Shown in pieces: positions 25,657-35,591 of a stretch of DNA of 64,000 bases; the stretch's first letter is position 1; each line of letters begins with the position of its first letter. This DNA comes from Pseudoscleropodium purum (taxonomy: Eukaryota; Streptophyta; Bryopsida; Hypnales; Brachytheciaceae): the NCBI GenBank assembly GCA_963969395.1, contig OZ017795.1, positions 38,793,063 to 38,857,062 of the forward strand, given 5' to 3'. The notes under the pieces were generated by a model. It made no database searches. It worked only from the letters and a program-made list of their open reading frames with translations, and was not told where the DNA came from. A program made the translations under genes and the position numbers.

Positions 25657-26596
25657 ATTAACCCCTAAAGGTCAAAACTGCATTTTCTGGCAACATAGTG
25701 ATTTTGAATAGCTCACTACAAATGGAGTTCTTAGTTCTTTTTGTTGACATTTTCACACAACATGTGCCCAAGAAGTAGCTTTAAGGCCCAATAATTTGTA
25801 TAACTTTTGGCTACATGATTCATAAGTTATTGCATGATATGTAATTTTCAATGCTCTGTGGGCAACCCAAAAATTTCTTAAAAAATCAATTTTTTCAAAA
25901 ATAAAAATTTGAAATTGATTTTCTAGATTTATATATATATATATATATATATACATATGTGGAAAGCTTTGAATCATTTCATTTTGATTTACGAGATGAA
26001 AGTTATGAGGTGCTCTAGTTTGCGGGTAGTCATGGATTTCCTACTCAAAAATAAACTTTGGAGTTCTTTATGTAACTCAATTTTAAATATTTTTCTGAAA
26101 AAAAATAAAAAGATATGATATAGATTTTTTATTATTGCATTATTACTGTTAGGATTGAAATTAATTCCATAATTGAATTCTTAACAATGCAGTGTTTTGA
26201 ATCACTTTGTACTATTTTTTTCCTCTATGTTCTGCAATTCCAAATTATCTAAAAAATTTCAAGCATGTATCTAACCTGAATTGAAGACTTACTCCAAAGA
26301 ATAACCATCATTTTGGACATTTTTTTTATACAAATGTGACCTTGTGAAGTGCAGCTACCTGTATTTTCACAGGGTCAAAAAAATGGTTTTTATTACTTCA
26401 AATGTTAATATCTTGCAATCTATGCAACGGAAAATTTTGAAATTTTTTCCACATCTTTTCAAACTAGTTTACTACAAGATTTTATGGTTACATGTGGTTA
26501 AAAATGTTTTTCATTTAAAATTTAATGCTTGTATCAAAAATGGCAGTTTTGTAGTGTTTTTGGTGAAAACATAGTCTCCAACCTTTAAGGGTTAAT
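25657..26596 (+). mobile_element. T1 element, copy c, inside duplicated unit B
   Basis: ATTAACCCCTAAAGGT at 25657-25672 is mirrored by ACCTTTAAGGGTTAAT at 26581-26596 (15 of 16 match). It is 940 bp, non-coding, with the same internal blocks as copies a and b. Unit A has no T1 at the corresponding place (about 16.57 kb), so the insertion followed the duplication, or unit A lost it. Confidence 0.8.
25928..25954. repeat. (AT)n microsatellite
   Basis: About 27 bp of alternating AT inside T1 copy c; other T1 copies have only a short 'atatatat' here, so this is an expansion within the element. Confidence 0.85.
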
Positions 26597-27411
26597 AAGA
26601 ATAATTTGAATCCTCAAAAAAAAAATCCGATGAAAAATGAAAAATAATATACTTATCAAGGTGATTGCTTCATAAATGTAAAAAAATCCATAGAATATAA
26701 AAATTGAGTCTTCTCCCTCCTCCCCCTTGAAGAGAGATTGTATTCCTTGAAAGGGATTGGAACTTAACTAGTCCTTTTACTCACTTATTATTGTAAGCTG
26801 TGAGGATCCTATTACTAAAGGTCATGAAATATTCCAAATCTTATGAAATGAAATTTCAAAATTTTTTAATCCATTTAATGAAAGACAATTCAATCCAAAA
26901 AGAAATGATTTTATATGGGATCTAGTGAATGTGACCCTAATGTACAGTATACTAAGATCGAATAAATGAAAATTAATTTTAAGAAAAAATAAATCTGAAA
27001 CTTTAAATTTTGAGTTGCCCAATCCTGGTCTTGAAACAAATTAAATGACCTTATAACTTTTGACTCGCAGCTTGGGTTCCACGAATCAAGGCAGAACGAC
27101 GCGAGTCAAGGAAGCACATTCTTCAGACTTCCATGCATTGATGCGGGTGCGCTTGCTCCCTCACAAATGTCTGCAGATTTCTCAGGGAATTCCGTCAAAT
27201 TTCTTCTCGTCCTTCTTGCACTAATCTGCAGATCATTCCAGTTCTAATACAAGACACTACAGTCAAGTTTCCACATGCCGTTTCAAGAAATTCCTTCTGG
27301 AGCAACCTCAGCCGCATTCTAGCTTGGAGTTCGTCACTTCCAGGATTACCGCACGCCTAAATAAGCAAACATCATAAAAAGAAGAAGTAACATACTGACT
27401 CCCAATATCAT

Positions 27412-28891
27412 GCTTGTTGAGGAATCTACAGAATGTCCCACGTCCAGTGCAAATCTTCTCGATCTCGGTAGCCCGGAATCGATTCATAAGCCTGTTGATT
27501 CCCTTTCTTTGTTTGGACTTTCACTGGGCCAGATTCAGTTTCGGTTAGATCACCACCTCTACCACCCACTGCAGATGTATCTTGAATATAAGTATTGAGG
27601 GTTTTCTTATTCGTGAAATTCATGTCGATCACAATACAGTGACGCTGAGAGTCATTCAAAGGATGGACTGTAGCTAGGGTGCTGACATGCTGAACTTGCT
27701 TTAAAGTGAAGGTGCAGGGATCAGTGGAATGAAGAAATCTGCAGTTAATTAGGGTTCGGTAATCGTTACGTTCTTGGTGATGTAATCACAAATCTAAAAA
27801 AGCGCTCAGTTTCAGGATAATTGCCAGCCAGGAGGGTGCGGAGTCTATCCAACAAACCTTGCATCTCACCTTTACAAAACTCTGTAAACTCTACCGTACG
27901 TGGTGATTCTCCCGACAGAGGCTTGCAGAGGATTAGTTCCTGTACACTACAGATATATGGTCTAGTCGCTTCACTCGCGAGTCATTTGATTCTGGGCTCA
28001 CTTCTTAGAGGTGTAGAGTAAATTGGGTTTCTTAGATTTTGCCTTTCATTCTGATGATTGAACGATAGTCCCATATGCCACCACAATTTGCTGTGTGAAT
28101 AACAGTTACGAGCTCTGTGTACCGCTGGACCGAGAAAAATTTCTGAGGTGGTGATGACTTCACTGCTTAGTCGTTTTAGTCTTTTTCGTTTGATCCATAA
28201 TGTACTTGAATATGTTTGAAGATCATAATTAAGATGCCCCTAGTTGAGCGGTTGATTTTTTCCAGTCATGGCATCTGGAACCTCTAGTTTTGCTGGTGGG
28301 AGGTGCTCAAGAACAATTTGCATATCTATGTCGGCGTTTTTGACCACTTTCCTCAAGCAAGGTTCAATTCGCCTGAGTATTCAATTTTGAATCAGCAAGT
28401 CGTGTTTCTACATAACTCAAGAAACATCCTCAATACATGATACGCGTAACTCTATCATCTTGCAATTGCCTGGCTCCTTCCATTCGCTACTAAGGTACCC
28501 ATAGTCAACACTGCCCACAATGGGGATCCTGCATTTGGATAAAAAGCGTCAGATGCCAACAAGAACTAATAAAATATTTTGTGTTTAGTAATCCTAATCA
28601 TACTCAGTTGTAATCAGTGATGACTCTGGGTGCGCATGTTGTAACTAATGTCTAAATGTTGTCCGTGCACATACCTTATCGATGATTGAAACACGAGTCT
28701 GATTCAATATTCCTGAGCCTTTGAGAAGGCGAACGAGTTATTAATATTGTTCTTCACCCTCCTTGAAGTGCCTTGGCCCCATTTGCAGATCATCGGAGGT
28801 TCTCGCTGAGGATTAGGTCGCACTCGACGTTTGAAGATACGCACGCAGGTCTTTCAATACGGGCGTCGTGACGATTTGGACATTGGGTCAT
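27412..28891 (-). pseudogene. decayed gene divergent from the kinase, unit B
   Basis: Counterpart of the minus-strand remnant in unit A. The first piece begins with ATG at 28891 (MTQCPNRHDARIE) but reaches a TGA about 40 codons on, and the KSLVGKV block is deleted. The segments with EMQGLLDRLRTLL and DSQRHCIVIDMNFTNKK are nearly base-identical to unit A, including the frame change between them. Expression of a full protein is unlikely. The family is unrecognised. Confidence 0.5.
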
Positions 28892-29262
28892 TGCTTTGAG
28901 TTTGAGTTTGGTGTCGGATTTAGATGTGGGAACTTGCAGTTCCTGAGCAGTTTCGCAGGTTCTTGTGAGGAAGATTCAGCTTGAAGCAGGTCGGGTGGGG
29001 TTTGAGGTAAAGATCTGACTCGATTCACCTCTGTTCTCATTGTGCACTCTTTTGCCGCCTGAGGAATCTGTGCGGACTAGATATGCTTTACGGCTATCTT
29101 GCGTGCTTTCAGAATTTCCGGCTGTCTCTCTTCTGCTCATATGTCTGCGTTGTTACATTTCCGAGCGAGATGCCGATGACATGTACGCTGCTTCACACTC
29201 CATTTCAGGATCTGTCATCTGTGTGTAGGGCAAGGTCGCCGTAAACCCCAAGTCGCCATGGT
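28892..29262. promoter_or_regulatory. putative shared (bidirectional) promoter between divergent gene and kinase
   Basis: About 370 bp separate the divergent remnant's ATG (28891, minus) from the kinase's first ATG (29263, plus). The same head-to-head spacing is kept in unit A (18824-19222) and, at about 580 bp, in the inverted copy (35008-35591). The block 'gaggtaaagatctgactcgattcacctctg' region near 29.0 kb is conserved in all three. No TATA motif is convincing. The promoter role is inferred from position only. Confidence 0.35.
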
Positions 29263-30633
29263 ATGGGAACTGCTTTGCAGTTTTGCCTCGCAGAAGTTGT
29301 GAGCAGCGATTTTGATGCTAACCCCAATAATCTTCCTATCAGGGAGTGCAGTATGGGAGAATTTGTGTCCATGGAGAAGGGCATGTGCGGAGGGAGAGAA
29401 AGCGAACTGCCAAGGGTGGATGAGGAGCCGACCTCGGGAAGTGAGAGTTCGGAATTCTGCACACTGACGATGAGCGATCCTTCTGCCGCGAACTCCACAT
29501 CCTCTTCGTCTTCGTCCGCGTATCAATCTGCTCGCATGGAGGACTTGCGGGCGAGCCGGAGTGCGTATGAGAGCCCAGTTGAGTTTGAGATTGCGGCGTC
29601 GAAGTCTCACTGGACGGACTTGGACTCGGACGAGGAGCCGGAGTGTTCCCCGGAGGACAACCTGAAGTACTTCCAGTCGCTCCAGTTGCATTACGAATGG
29701 GCCTTCAATGACCTAGCTACTTTCGATAGGCGCAATTTGGTGGTAGGCAAGAAAATCGCTGAAGGAGGACAGGCCGAGATCTACGAAGTCAAAGTCCAAG
29801 GAACTTCCATTCATTACGTGGTGAAGGTGTTTAAGGAATGCTACTCCGTCCGATCACTGCATCGACAATGGCCTCCAGAACTGCTTGCACAATGGCAGCG
29901 GCCCGGTCCTATTCCCTTTTCGCATCATATCTTTTTTCAGATCGAAGGGGCGATCTTGCTGAACGACGAAAGGTTCAGCAACCGATTTGCATTCGTGATG
30001 CGTCGGGCGTGGGGCGATCTTCGCAAGCTCATCGATCTGCGCATGCTCAAGCGCAAGCACAAGCACACATCAGGATGCCCACCATTCTCCACCACCGAAG
30101 CCTTACATCATATGCAGCGGATTGCATTGGATATGACGCAATTGCATGAGCGGGGTATCCTACATCGAGATCTCAAAGCTTCCAATGTGTTGCTGTGGGA
30201 GGATTCAGCTTACGTTACAGGAGCTTCTGCGGCTGGAAGGGTGTCTGATTTCGAATGCTCGGTGGGCGTGGTGGGGACGGGGTTTTGGAGAGCACCGGAA
30301 ATTCTTCAGCAATTGAAGGATGGAGTGTCAAATGTGGTGTTCACAACCAAAGCAGATGTGTACAGCTTTGGGATGACATGTTATGAGATTGTGACTGGGT
30401 GCACTCCATTTGAAGGTGTGTTATGGCAAGATTATGATCATGTTTTGAGAGGGAACCAACCAACATTGCCGGTGCATTTAGATCCATTGATTCAAAAGAT
30501 GATACTTAGTTGTTGGCAGTTAGATCCGGTGGAAAGACCTACGTTTAGGGGAATAAACACGCAATTCGAAAGCTTGTATTTGAGAAATGCAACATTGCGC
30601 TTGCACGTATATCACGAAAAAGCGACGCTTTGA
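29263..30633 (+). CDS. atypical protein kinase (TKL/RLK-like catalytic domain, DFE variant), intact copy
   Basis: A single-exon gene of 456 residues. Residues 1-150 are an acidic, serine-rich leader with no known domain. The kinase domain runs from about 155 to 432: glycine loop EGGQAEIY (166-173), ATP lysine in VVKVFK (Lys187), HRDLKASN (300-307), APE (343-345), DVYSFGMTCYEI (364-375) and a final RPTF (424-427). The metal-binding DFG is DFE (328-330). The catalytic Asp301 and the lysine are present, so activity is possible but uncertain. There is no signal peptide or membrane segment, so it should be cytosolic. The start may instead be the ATG at 29371 (MEKGMCG), the first one shared with unit A. 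Its last ~25 residues differ from the paralogue at 33.9-35.0 kb. The substrate is unknown. Confidence 0.9.
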   Translation: MGTALQFCLAEVVSSDFDANPNNLPIRECSMGEFVSMEKGMCGGRESELPRVDEEPTSGSESSEFCTLTMSDPSAANSTSSSSSSAYQSARMEDLRASRSAYESPVEFEIAASKSHWTDLDSDEEPECSPEDNLKYFQSLQLHYEWAFNDLATFDRRNLVVGKKIAEGGQAEIYEVKVQGTSIHYVVKVFKECYSVRSLHRQWPPELLAQWQRPGPIPFSHHIFFQIEGAILLNDERFSNRFAFVMRRAWGDLRKLIDLRMLKRKHKHTSGCPPFSTTEALHHMQRIALDMTQLHERGILHRDLKASNVLLWEDSAYVTGASAAGRVSDFECSVGVVGTGFWRAPEILQQLKDGVSNVVFTTKADVYSFGMTCYEIVTGCTPFEGVLWQDYDHVLRGNQPTLPVHLDPLIQKMILSCWQLDPVERPTFRGINTQFESLYLRNATLRLHVYHEKATL

Positions 30634-32999
30634 AGAATATGGAGGTGAGGGCAATATTTTTTTTAGCAATAAAATCATGAGGTGTATGTACAGAAGAATA
30701 TGAAAATAAAATGACATTTTTTTTCAAGCAAACCTTCCATTGTGACTTTGAAACTATGGGATGAACTTAGAGATTATGTTTTTTTATGTATGAATTACAT
30801 TTCTGGAAGAAGATTGAACATTTATCATTCTACCGAAGTTAAGTAGCATTAATTTATAATAGTTTAAGAAGAATCAATTCTTGTTCTAAAACATCTATGG
30901 CTCCTCAATATTTTCTTCAATATTTTGAAGTCATTTTGTAAGTGTTTGTTATATATGTCTTCCACCTACAACACAATATAATCAACAAATGTATTTTTTA
31001 TTCACCTAATATGAATTAATTATATGCCTCATGAAAATTTAGTCTTTGTACAAAAAATCTGAACCAAAAATTGCATGATATGGCTCTGAATTATAAATTG
31101 AACACATTGTCCTATTCAACAATATTCAAAATGCAAGGGCATTATCCCCTAAATGTCCAAGCCTTTGCAAGTGTGTTTTGAGTATAAAAAAAGAATAAAG
31201 GCTTATAGTTATCCCCAATGAAGCTTAATGTAGAGAGGCTATTGCAAATAAAGAAGATTGAACAAGGAATTGAATATGGCCTTAACCCTCCTTTAATTCA
31301 ACAATTGGTCGTTAGGAAGTGCTCTTCTTGTCCCCAAATGATCTTCTTGTGAGACAAAATGTTCTAAATTAATTTGAAAAATAATAAGTTTTCAAAATTT
31401 GATTTGACTTATAAACAGAGTGTGATGCTCTCTAATCATTGTAGAATTTCTAGGTTTGGAATAGTTTTTAAAGTATAGTTCTAAAGTGCTCAAAGAAAGG
31501 GGTTTGGGGCAATTGTAAGGAGTACAAATGGCCACTCATTTGGCCACTCTAGAATAGTTCCTGTGCTACTTGCATTCTCATTCTATCATTTCCCAAATTC
31601 TATAATGTCTAAGTTATTAGTTGCAACTTGTCTATCTGTCCATTGTGCAGCAGTCCCAAGTATTTATTTTGTGTACATGGTTTCAGATCTATTGAGAGCC
31701 TATTGTAGGACTTTCTTACATAAGCAATTATAGAAGCCATCTAAGTATCCCATTCAATTTTGTTTTAAATCGTTGAATTCATTGATATTCAATATAAATG
31801 TTGTTTATTCTATATGTGTAACTTCTAAGAAGGTATAGGTGAAATTAGTCTACACTCTATTGCTCTTGTCTAAAGTTTGTTAATAGCAGTAAAAACAACT
31901 CATTTTTAACATCATTTTGAAATAGTAACAATTCAATTTGTAGGCCCCTCCTCCCATACGTGCACATATTAATTTACAATTTATTGCATCATTGCAATAC
32001 ACGCAATTATTGCAAAGTATTAATACTCCTTTGTAATCAATATTAATTATATGACTTCTATACGTTAATCACAAGTGCACAAAAGACACAAATTATGCAT
32101 GAAAATTTATTATGTGAAATTTATGAGTGTTGAAGTACACAAAAAATCCATGAGAATAATGTTATTGCTATTTGTATCCTAATAATGCTTATTAAATGGT
32201 ATCAATGTTCCAAAAAGTATTGTCAATGTTTAGATGTTGATCACCATTCTAATTAAGAGTAACTTTTTTCTTAATTAAATTTTCTTCCATTTTGTTTGTC
32301 AACACCTAAATCCATCAAATTACTATAGACCATCAAATTTTAGCTTGAACTGAATCTACCAATAGGCCTAGCCACCAAAAAAACTTAATGGTCTAGTGAA
32401 GGAAATCAAGGAATAACTTAATTGGTAGCTTGAACTAAACCTATGAGTAAACTCCCCAAAACTTGATAGCACAGGGAAGGAACCACTTCATTGGCTTTCA
32501 GCTTATGTTGTCACAAACACTAATAAGGTAGAACTATCCATTACCATACAAATTTCCAATCTGGGTACTTTGGAGAAGCTATTTATGAGCTCTCATATTT
32601 TTTAGAGATTGCATTGTTTGAGAGAAGTCAATTGCAAAAAAATGAAGACATGTCAACAAGAATTGAATTTTTTGTGATTTTTCAAAGCTGAAATGTAAAA
32701 CTATGAGTAGACCCTTGTTGAAACATGATCAAACCATTGTTGAAGCATGGGCTGATGTGTTTGCTCCCCAATGCATTGTCATCATGATAATGGATTAGTA
32801 AGAATGTGGTAATAGATGGGCCAGTGATGGAAATGGGAAGAACTTGTAGGTGGCAGAATTGGGTAAATGGTGGTATTGGGTAGTTTCCCCTTAACACCTA
32901 TACCAAGCTTCTTGGCAGATGGAAAGGAAGGTGAATGTTGCGTTGAGTTTCAAGCAGCGCGTGGAAGGAGTCGTGCACTTGAAGGATGAGAGAGTTCGG
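30634..32999. other. spacer between kinase copies, no gene recognised
   Basis: AT-rich DNA downstream of the intact kinase, whose 3' UTR and poly(A) signals probably lie in the first few hundred bases. Repeat-like words such as 'attatcccctaaatgtcc' (31.14 kb) recall the M and T1 element ends but no full element could be delimited. Confidence 0.4.
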
Positions 33000-33850
33000 C
33001 GTGTCACTAGTGTATGTTCTCACAATTATAGTGACAGCTCTTCGTCGAAACACAAATTGCAGATTCGGAATTGAGTGTTAACTTTTAGTTGAATACTCTG
33101 GTGAAGGGAAACGGTTATTTTGAATGTTGTCATTCATAAATGTTTGTATCAAAATGCCGACGTTGACATGGGATTTCCAGATTGTTCTTGAGCATCTCCA
33201 ACTTGCAAAATTAGGGGTTTGGGATGCCATGTCCGAAATACAGTAACTGCGCAACTGGAACCTCAAGTAAGATTTTCAAATTCATTAAATTCATATTAAG
33301 GTTGAACAAAAATACTCAAATGATATCAAAAGTGTACATTACATTGATGTCAGCACTACCTCTGAAAATTTCCTTGATCTATCCGTAGCGCGCAACTGTC
33401 TATCAAACAGCCAAATTGTGGTGGTATACGGAATTTAGTTCATTCATCTAAATGAGACACAAAATTAAATAAAATTTAACAACACTACATCCCCTTTCTA
33501 AGACGTGAGGCTAAAATCATACGAATCGCAAGTGAAGGGTAGGGCTTATACAAGGACTAATAAATTCTCTGCAAGACTGTTGGAGAATCACTACAGCAGA
33601 GTTTACGGAGTTTTGTAGAGGTGAGATACAAGGTTTTCTGGATAGACAACCCTCCTGGCACTTCCTGACTATGACTTATATATTTTTGCAAGCGAAGAAT
33701 CTACATTGCACTTCGAAGAAGAAAACTGCAGGTATCAACCATACCCACCCCATTCCACATTGTACAGATCCACCATGGATTTGTACAATGTATCCCGCAA
33801 TTGGGGTGTTACAGGGAGGAATCACTGATCACTGAAGTGGTCGAACTTCT
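33000..33850 (+). pseudogene. isolated fragment of the divergent partner gene (fourth copy)
   Basis: Plus-strand match to the divergent remnant of the other units. It resembles the 36.84-37.6 kb stretch through 'ctctggtgaag', 'gacatgggatttc', 'gacgtgaggctaaaa', 'ctctgcaagact', 'ttttgcaagcgaag' and 'caccatggatttt'. It lies directly beyond the 3' end of the inverted kinase copy, so it is the leftover of a further copy of the module rather than part of that copy. It carries multiple stops and has no kinase attached. Confidence 0.6.
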
Positions 33851-33888
33851 GATCTAGGTAATCGAACTCCTACTTCTAATCTTCTTGT

Positions 33889-35007
33889 TTAAATTAAAAT
33901 TTCATTCAATATTTGCCTAAACGTAGGTCTTTTCACAGGATCTAACTGCCAACAACTACATATCATTTCTTTAATCAACGGATCCAAATCCTCCGGCAAT
34001 GTTGGTTGATTTCCTCTCAAAACATGATCATAATCTTGCAATGACACGCCTTCGAACGGAGTGCACCCAGTCACAATCTCATAACAAGTCATCCCAAAAC
34101 TGTACACATCTGCTTTGGTTGTGAACACCACCTTTGACTTTGCCATCATTTGCTCATTCTTCAATTGCTGCAGAATTTCCGGTGCTCTCCAAAACCCCGT
34201 GCCCAGCACGCCCACCGAGCATTCAAAATCAGACACCTTTCCTTCAAATCGTCCTGCTTCACTAGATGTAGAATCCACCCACACCAACACATTGGAAGCT
34301 TTGAGATCTCGATGTAAGATCCCCTGCCCATGCAACCAAAACATGTCCTGCGCAATCGCCCACATTAGGATCAAAGTTTCTTCGGTGGAGTAGGGTGGGC
34401 CTGCTTGTTTGTGCTGGTGGTTGAGCATGCGCTCATCAATGTGCTTGCGGAGATCGCCCCATGCCCGCCGCATCACGAATGCAAACCTGTTGTGGAACCT
34501 TTCGTCGTTGAGCAAGACCGCCCCTTGGAGGACAAAGAAGGGACTAGGCAAAAGAGTGCGCTCATTTCCTTTGCTCCGCTTCCACAGTTCAATCATTCCT
34601 GGAGGCCATTGTCGTTCCAAAGAGCGAACAGAGTAGCCTTCCTTGAACACCTTCACCACCATAGGCATCACTGTGTCTCCACCATCGAATGTGGCTTCGT
34701 AAATCTCGGCCTGCCCTCCTTCAGCGATTTTATTGCCCACCAACACATTGGGTTTATCGAAATAGGCGCGGTCAGGCCCACCCCTTTCACAACCCCAGCG
34801 AAAATTCTGCATGAGCGACTGGAAGTACTTGAGGTTGTCCTCGGGGGAACACGCCGGCTCCTCGTCTGAGTCCAATTGAGTCCAGTGCGACTTCGACGCC
34901 GCAATCTCAAACTCGACTGCGCTCTTGTACGCATTCCTGCTCGTCCGCAAGCTGTCGATGCGCGGAGATTGATACGCGGAAGAAGATGAAGACCGTGTGG
35001 ACTTCAT
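33889..35007 (-). CDS. atypical protein kinase, inverted paralogue with eroded N-terminus
   Basis: Encodes 372 residues from the ATG at 35007. The kinase domain (about residues 88-365) is intact: EGGQAEIY (96-103), ATP lysine in VVKVFK (Lys119), HRDLKASN (232-239), DFE in place of DFG (260-262), APE (275-277), DVYSFGMTCYEI and RPTF. The leader is shorter than in the paralogue at 29.3 kb because, upstream of this ATG, the homologous frame carries two TAG stops (about 35.04 and 35.07 kb, in the regions matching DEEPTSG and SSEFCT). The gene either starts at the internal ATG or is a young pseudogene. Ka/Ks against the paralogue or transcript data would decide. It ends QILNEILI, unlike the extended tail of the other copy. 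Confidence 0.78.
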   Translation of the reverse strand: MKSTRSSSSSAYQSPRIDSLRTSRNAYKSAVEFEIAASKSHWTQLDSDEEPACSPEDNLKYFQSLMQNFRWGCERGGPDRAYFDKPNVLVGNKIAEGGQAEIYEATFDGGDTVMPMVVKVFKEGYSVRSLERQWPPGMIELWKRSKGNERTLLPSPFFVLQGAVLLNDERFHNRFAFVMRRAWGDLRKHIDERMLNHQHKQAGPPYSTEETLILMWAIAQDMFWLHGQGILHRDLKASNVLVWVDSTSSEAGRFEGKVSDFECSVGVLGTGFWRAPEILQQLKNEQMMAKSKVVFTTKADVYSFGMTCYEIVTGCTPFEGVSLQDYDHVLRGNQPTLPEDLDPLIKEMICSCWQLDPVKRPTFRQILNEILI

Positions 35008-35591
35008 GATAGAAGGAGCGCTGGTATTCGGTGTCTAGAATTCTGAATTCGTGCCTCCCGATGTCGGCTACTCCTCATCCGTTGGCAGTTCGCCGTCGCT
35101 CCCTATACTCATGCCTTCCCCATGGCGACTGATTCTCCCTCACTGCACGGACCGATCCGAAGATTACTAGGGTTACCCTCAAAAATCGCGGCTCACAACT
35201 TCCCCAAGGCAAATCTGCAAGCGGTTCTCGTGCTGTGCTGACTTGGGGCTTAAAGGGAACTTACCCGAGACACAAATCCTAGCAGCGAACTGTTCACTCA
35301 TCATCATTCCACTCGGAAATGTAAAAACGGAAACGAACGTGGACAAAATGAGACACAACTAATTCAGAAAGCACGCGCGAGACAGCCGTCAAGCAGGCTA
35401 GTCGGTACAACTTCCTCAGACAGCTGAAGAGCAACATTGCACTCCTACAACACAGGTGAATCGAGTCAGATCTTTACCTCAAACCCCAAAGTCCTGCTTC
35501 GAGCTGCATCTCCTTCACAAGCACATTCGAGACCGCCCAGCAACTGCAAGTCCCCGCAACCAAATCCAACACCAAAGTCACACACAATGCA

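Larger units (their letters stand above)
23435..29579 (+). repeat. duplicated segment, unit B
   Basis: Direct-orientation counterpart of 13850-19502. It lacks the SINE-like insert of unit A but contains a T1 element (25657-26596) within ~1.4 kb of extra DNA, and it has lost about 145 bp relative to 18.2-18.36 kb. Beyond about 29579 the unit continues into the complete kinase gene, so B is the fuller copy. Confidence 0.8.

Noticed and set aside
33889..35007. Inverted kinase as part of a fused kinase-NBS-LRR protein of the bryophyte type
   Set aside because: No P-loop, NB-ARC or leucine-rich repeat motif follows either kinase; both frames stop soon after the kinase domain.
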